A stretch of DNA of 7,642 nt from Halanaerobiaceae bacterium (GTDB lineage Bacteria; Bacillota; Halanaerobiia; Halanaerobiales; Halarsenatibacteraceae): positions 1-7,642 of the forward strand of contig PWHA01000333.1 of the NCBI GenBank assembly GCA_003554685.1. Direction: 5' to 3'. The notes below the pieces were generated by a model. It had not been told where the DNA came from, did no database searches, and worked only from the letters and a program-made list of their open reading frames with translations. Each line of letters begins with the position of its first letter. Positions within the stretch are counted from its first letter, which is position 1. Both the position numbers and the translations under genes were made by a program. Positions 6,448 through 7,642 of this stretch are shown piece after piece.

Positions 6448-6736
6448 TTGAGAGGAATTTTTATTAATGGCTCGGAAATTAAGAGCGGGCCAGAAATTTC
6501 TAAGAAGAAAATAAGAAGAGCGAATGAGCTGGCTAAGGAATATTCTTAGCCACAATGACGAGGAAGTACAATTCTGATGATATTTGCACAGAAGGATTTT
6601 GGGAACTTTTAAAGAAGTAATAATAATAGAGAAAAACTGCAGGCTTTTCAGAGGATTTGAGAGTGATTGCCGGGTTTTTGATCTGGCAAAAGTTTTACTT
6701 TCTGAAAGGAAAGAACATCCTGTAAAAATTGTCTGA
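6448..6736 (+). pseudogene. Possible decayed small gene spread over three frames
   Basis: Three consecutive plus-strand reading segments in three different frames have protein-like composition. The first runs 6448-6549 (includes NGSEIKSGPEISKKK and ANELAKEYS), the second 6555-6620 (includes NSDDICTEGFWELLKK) and the third about 6584-6736 (includes FKEVIIIEKNCRLFRGFES and DCRVFDLAKVLLSERKEH). Joined by frameshifts they would make a hydrophilic protein of roughly 90-95 residues. None has a good ribosome binding site. An 8-bp hairpin with a 7-base loop (TGGCTAAG/CTTAGCCA, 6530-6552) sits at the end of the first segment. I do not recognise the family. The long minus-strand ORF covering the same bases is Ser/Leu/Phe-rich, as expected of an antisense shadow. 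The third segment alone could be an intact 50-residue ORF from a TTG. Confidence 0.33.
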
Positions 6737-6828
6737 GATAACACAAGAAGAAGTTATCAATCAATATTCTGGTAGTAAAAGTTAAATTAAAGCTATAAGA
6801 TTATCAAATTATTAAAACAGGAAGGGAG

Positions 6829-7521
6829 ATGGAGAAAATTACTACAAAAAAAGGTTTAATCTTAATCATTTTTCTAATCACTCTGCTGGCGGTTGGTGCA
6901 CCTGCAATTCAGGCTCAGGAGGGCCCTGAGGATGTGCCCATGAAAGAAATTGAGACCCCTACTGAACTGGAGGAAATGATAAACAAATTTAGCAGGCTGG
7001 ATTATAACGTTGTAGTACATTCTGAGGGGGAGAAGATTCAGGATTCTCTAATTTCCTATCAATATCAAGGGGTAGAAGATATTCAGGGTGTTGAAGCCGA
7101 TGTTTTACTTTTTGAAATGCATGGGGAAGCAAGACAGTTTTCTTCCATTAAGGTCTGGTTTGATGGTGAGGATGTCAAACAGATGGAAATAGATGGCGAA
7201 ATAATACCACAGCAAATGGCAGAAATGATGAAAGATACAGCACTTCGGTCGGTTATGTTTCCCTTTTATCAATTTGCTGATTTTAGAATGGAAGAATTTG
7301 AGGCAATGGGAGATGTGAGCATAAGAGAGGAAGTTTTAGCTGGCCAGGAAGTAACCGTTGTCATGATAGAGGTGCAGGAGCTTCCAGAGTATGAACTTGA
7401 AAGAGGAGTGATGGAGCTGGCGGAGTTTGAAGAGTTTATGATGGTAATAAGTTATGATTATTCTTCATCTGAAGAGGATTTGGAAGTTAAATTTTCGGTG
7501 GAGGAAATTGAATTTAGATAG
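6829..7521 (+). CDS. Exported acidic protein of unknown function
   Basis: A 230-residue protein with a clear N-terminal signal peptide: a basic start (MEKITTKKG), a hydrophobic core (about 10-23) and a likely cleavage after Ala29 in APAIQA. No lipobox Cys is present, so the mature protein should be secreted or periplasmic/cell-surface rather than lipidated. The mature part is strongly acidic, with many Glu, few Cys-type or catalytic signatures and alternating beta-like strands (for example EADVLLFEMHGE, IKVWFDGE, VTVVMIEVQ). The overall look recalls small LolA/LppX-like beta-rich exported proteins, but I see no diagnostic motif, so no function is assigned. The start is supported by AGGAAGGGAG just before the ATG. 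The 490-base gap upstream suggests its own transcription. A strongly acidic exported protein would fit a salt-adapted cell. Confidence 0.8.
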   Translation: MEKITTKKGLILIIFLITLLAVGAPAIQAQEGPEDVPMKEIETPTELEEMINKFSRLDYNVVVHSEGEKIQDSLISYQYQGVEDIQGVEADVLLFEMHGEARQFSSIKVWFDGEDVKQMEIDGEIIPQQMAEMMKDTALRSVMFPFYQFADFRMEEFEAMGDVSIREEVLAGQEVTVVMIEVQELPEYELERGVMELAEFEEFMMVISYDYSSSEEDLEVKFSVEEIEFR

Positions 7522-7642
7522 TTGATTTATTAGAAATCCTATAAATTTGGCTGAGGGCGCTAAAACTTAAAGTGCTCATAAATGTGTTCATGAAGTAATA
7601 TAGTGATGATAATCTAAATCCTGAAACTATAGAAGATAAACT

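Noticed and set aside
6433..6744. Minus-strand ORF of 103 codons
   Set aside because: It is rich in Ser, Leu and Phe, as expected opposite Lys/Glu-rich plus-strand coding sequence. It has no ribosome binding site.
1..7642. CRISPR array, tRNA or rRNA genes
   Set aside because: No regularly spaced repeats, cloverleaf-like segments or rRNA-like stretches were seen on either strand.

Overview
The window looks like accessory or flanking chromosome from a moderately GC, Firmicutes-type anaerobe. Strong AGGAGG-type ribosome binding sites, sigma-A-like promoters, AT-rich intergenic DNA, rather acidic proteins and an opine-dehydrogenase-like gene beside a trehalose-phosphate-synthase-like gene suggest a salt-adapted lineage such as Halanaerobiales. 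That placement is inference; no rRNA or other marker gene is present.

Layout. (1) Positions 1-411, + strand: the C-terminal part of an opine (octopine/nopaline) dehydrogenase family gene. It enters from the left edge and is split by a frameshift exactly at a 10-bp tandem duplication. (2) 404-1810, +: a complete GT20 glycosyltransferase of the trehalose-6-phosphate synthase type, overlapping the previous gene by 8 bases. No trehalose-6-phosphate phosphatase follows. (3) 1811-2420: about 600 bases without a convincing gene, containing hairpins and a probable terminator for copA. (4) 2421-4835, - strand: a complete Cu(I)-exporting P1B-type ATPase (CopA) with two N-terminal metal-binding domains. 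(5) 4836-5526: its long leader, with a consensus promoter, a CsoR-like operator and a small leader ORF, followed by the AT-rich promoter region of the next gene. (6) 5572-6336, +: an alpha/beta hydrolase with a complete catalytic triad, probably starting at TTG. (7) 6337-6828: gene-poor DNA with what looks like a decayed small gene in three frames. (8) 6829-7521, +: an exported acidic protein of unknown function.

How the parts relate. The dehydrogenase and the GT20 enzyme look like one translationally coupled operon, possibly tied to solute or redox metabolism. The copper pump is a separate, divergently oriented, copper-regulated unit. The hydrolase and the exported protein appear to be single-gene units. 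No new multi-gene system is evident. The points most worth checking are the duplication-driven frameshift, the Arg-to-Ala change in the GT20 donor/acceptor pocket, and the copA leader architecture.
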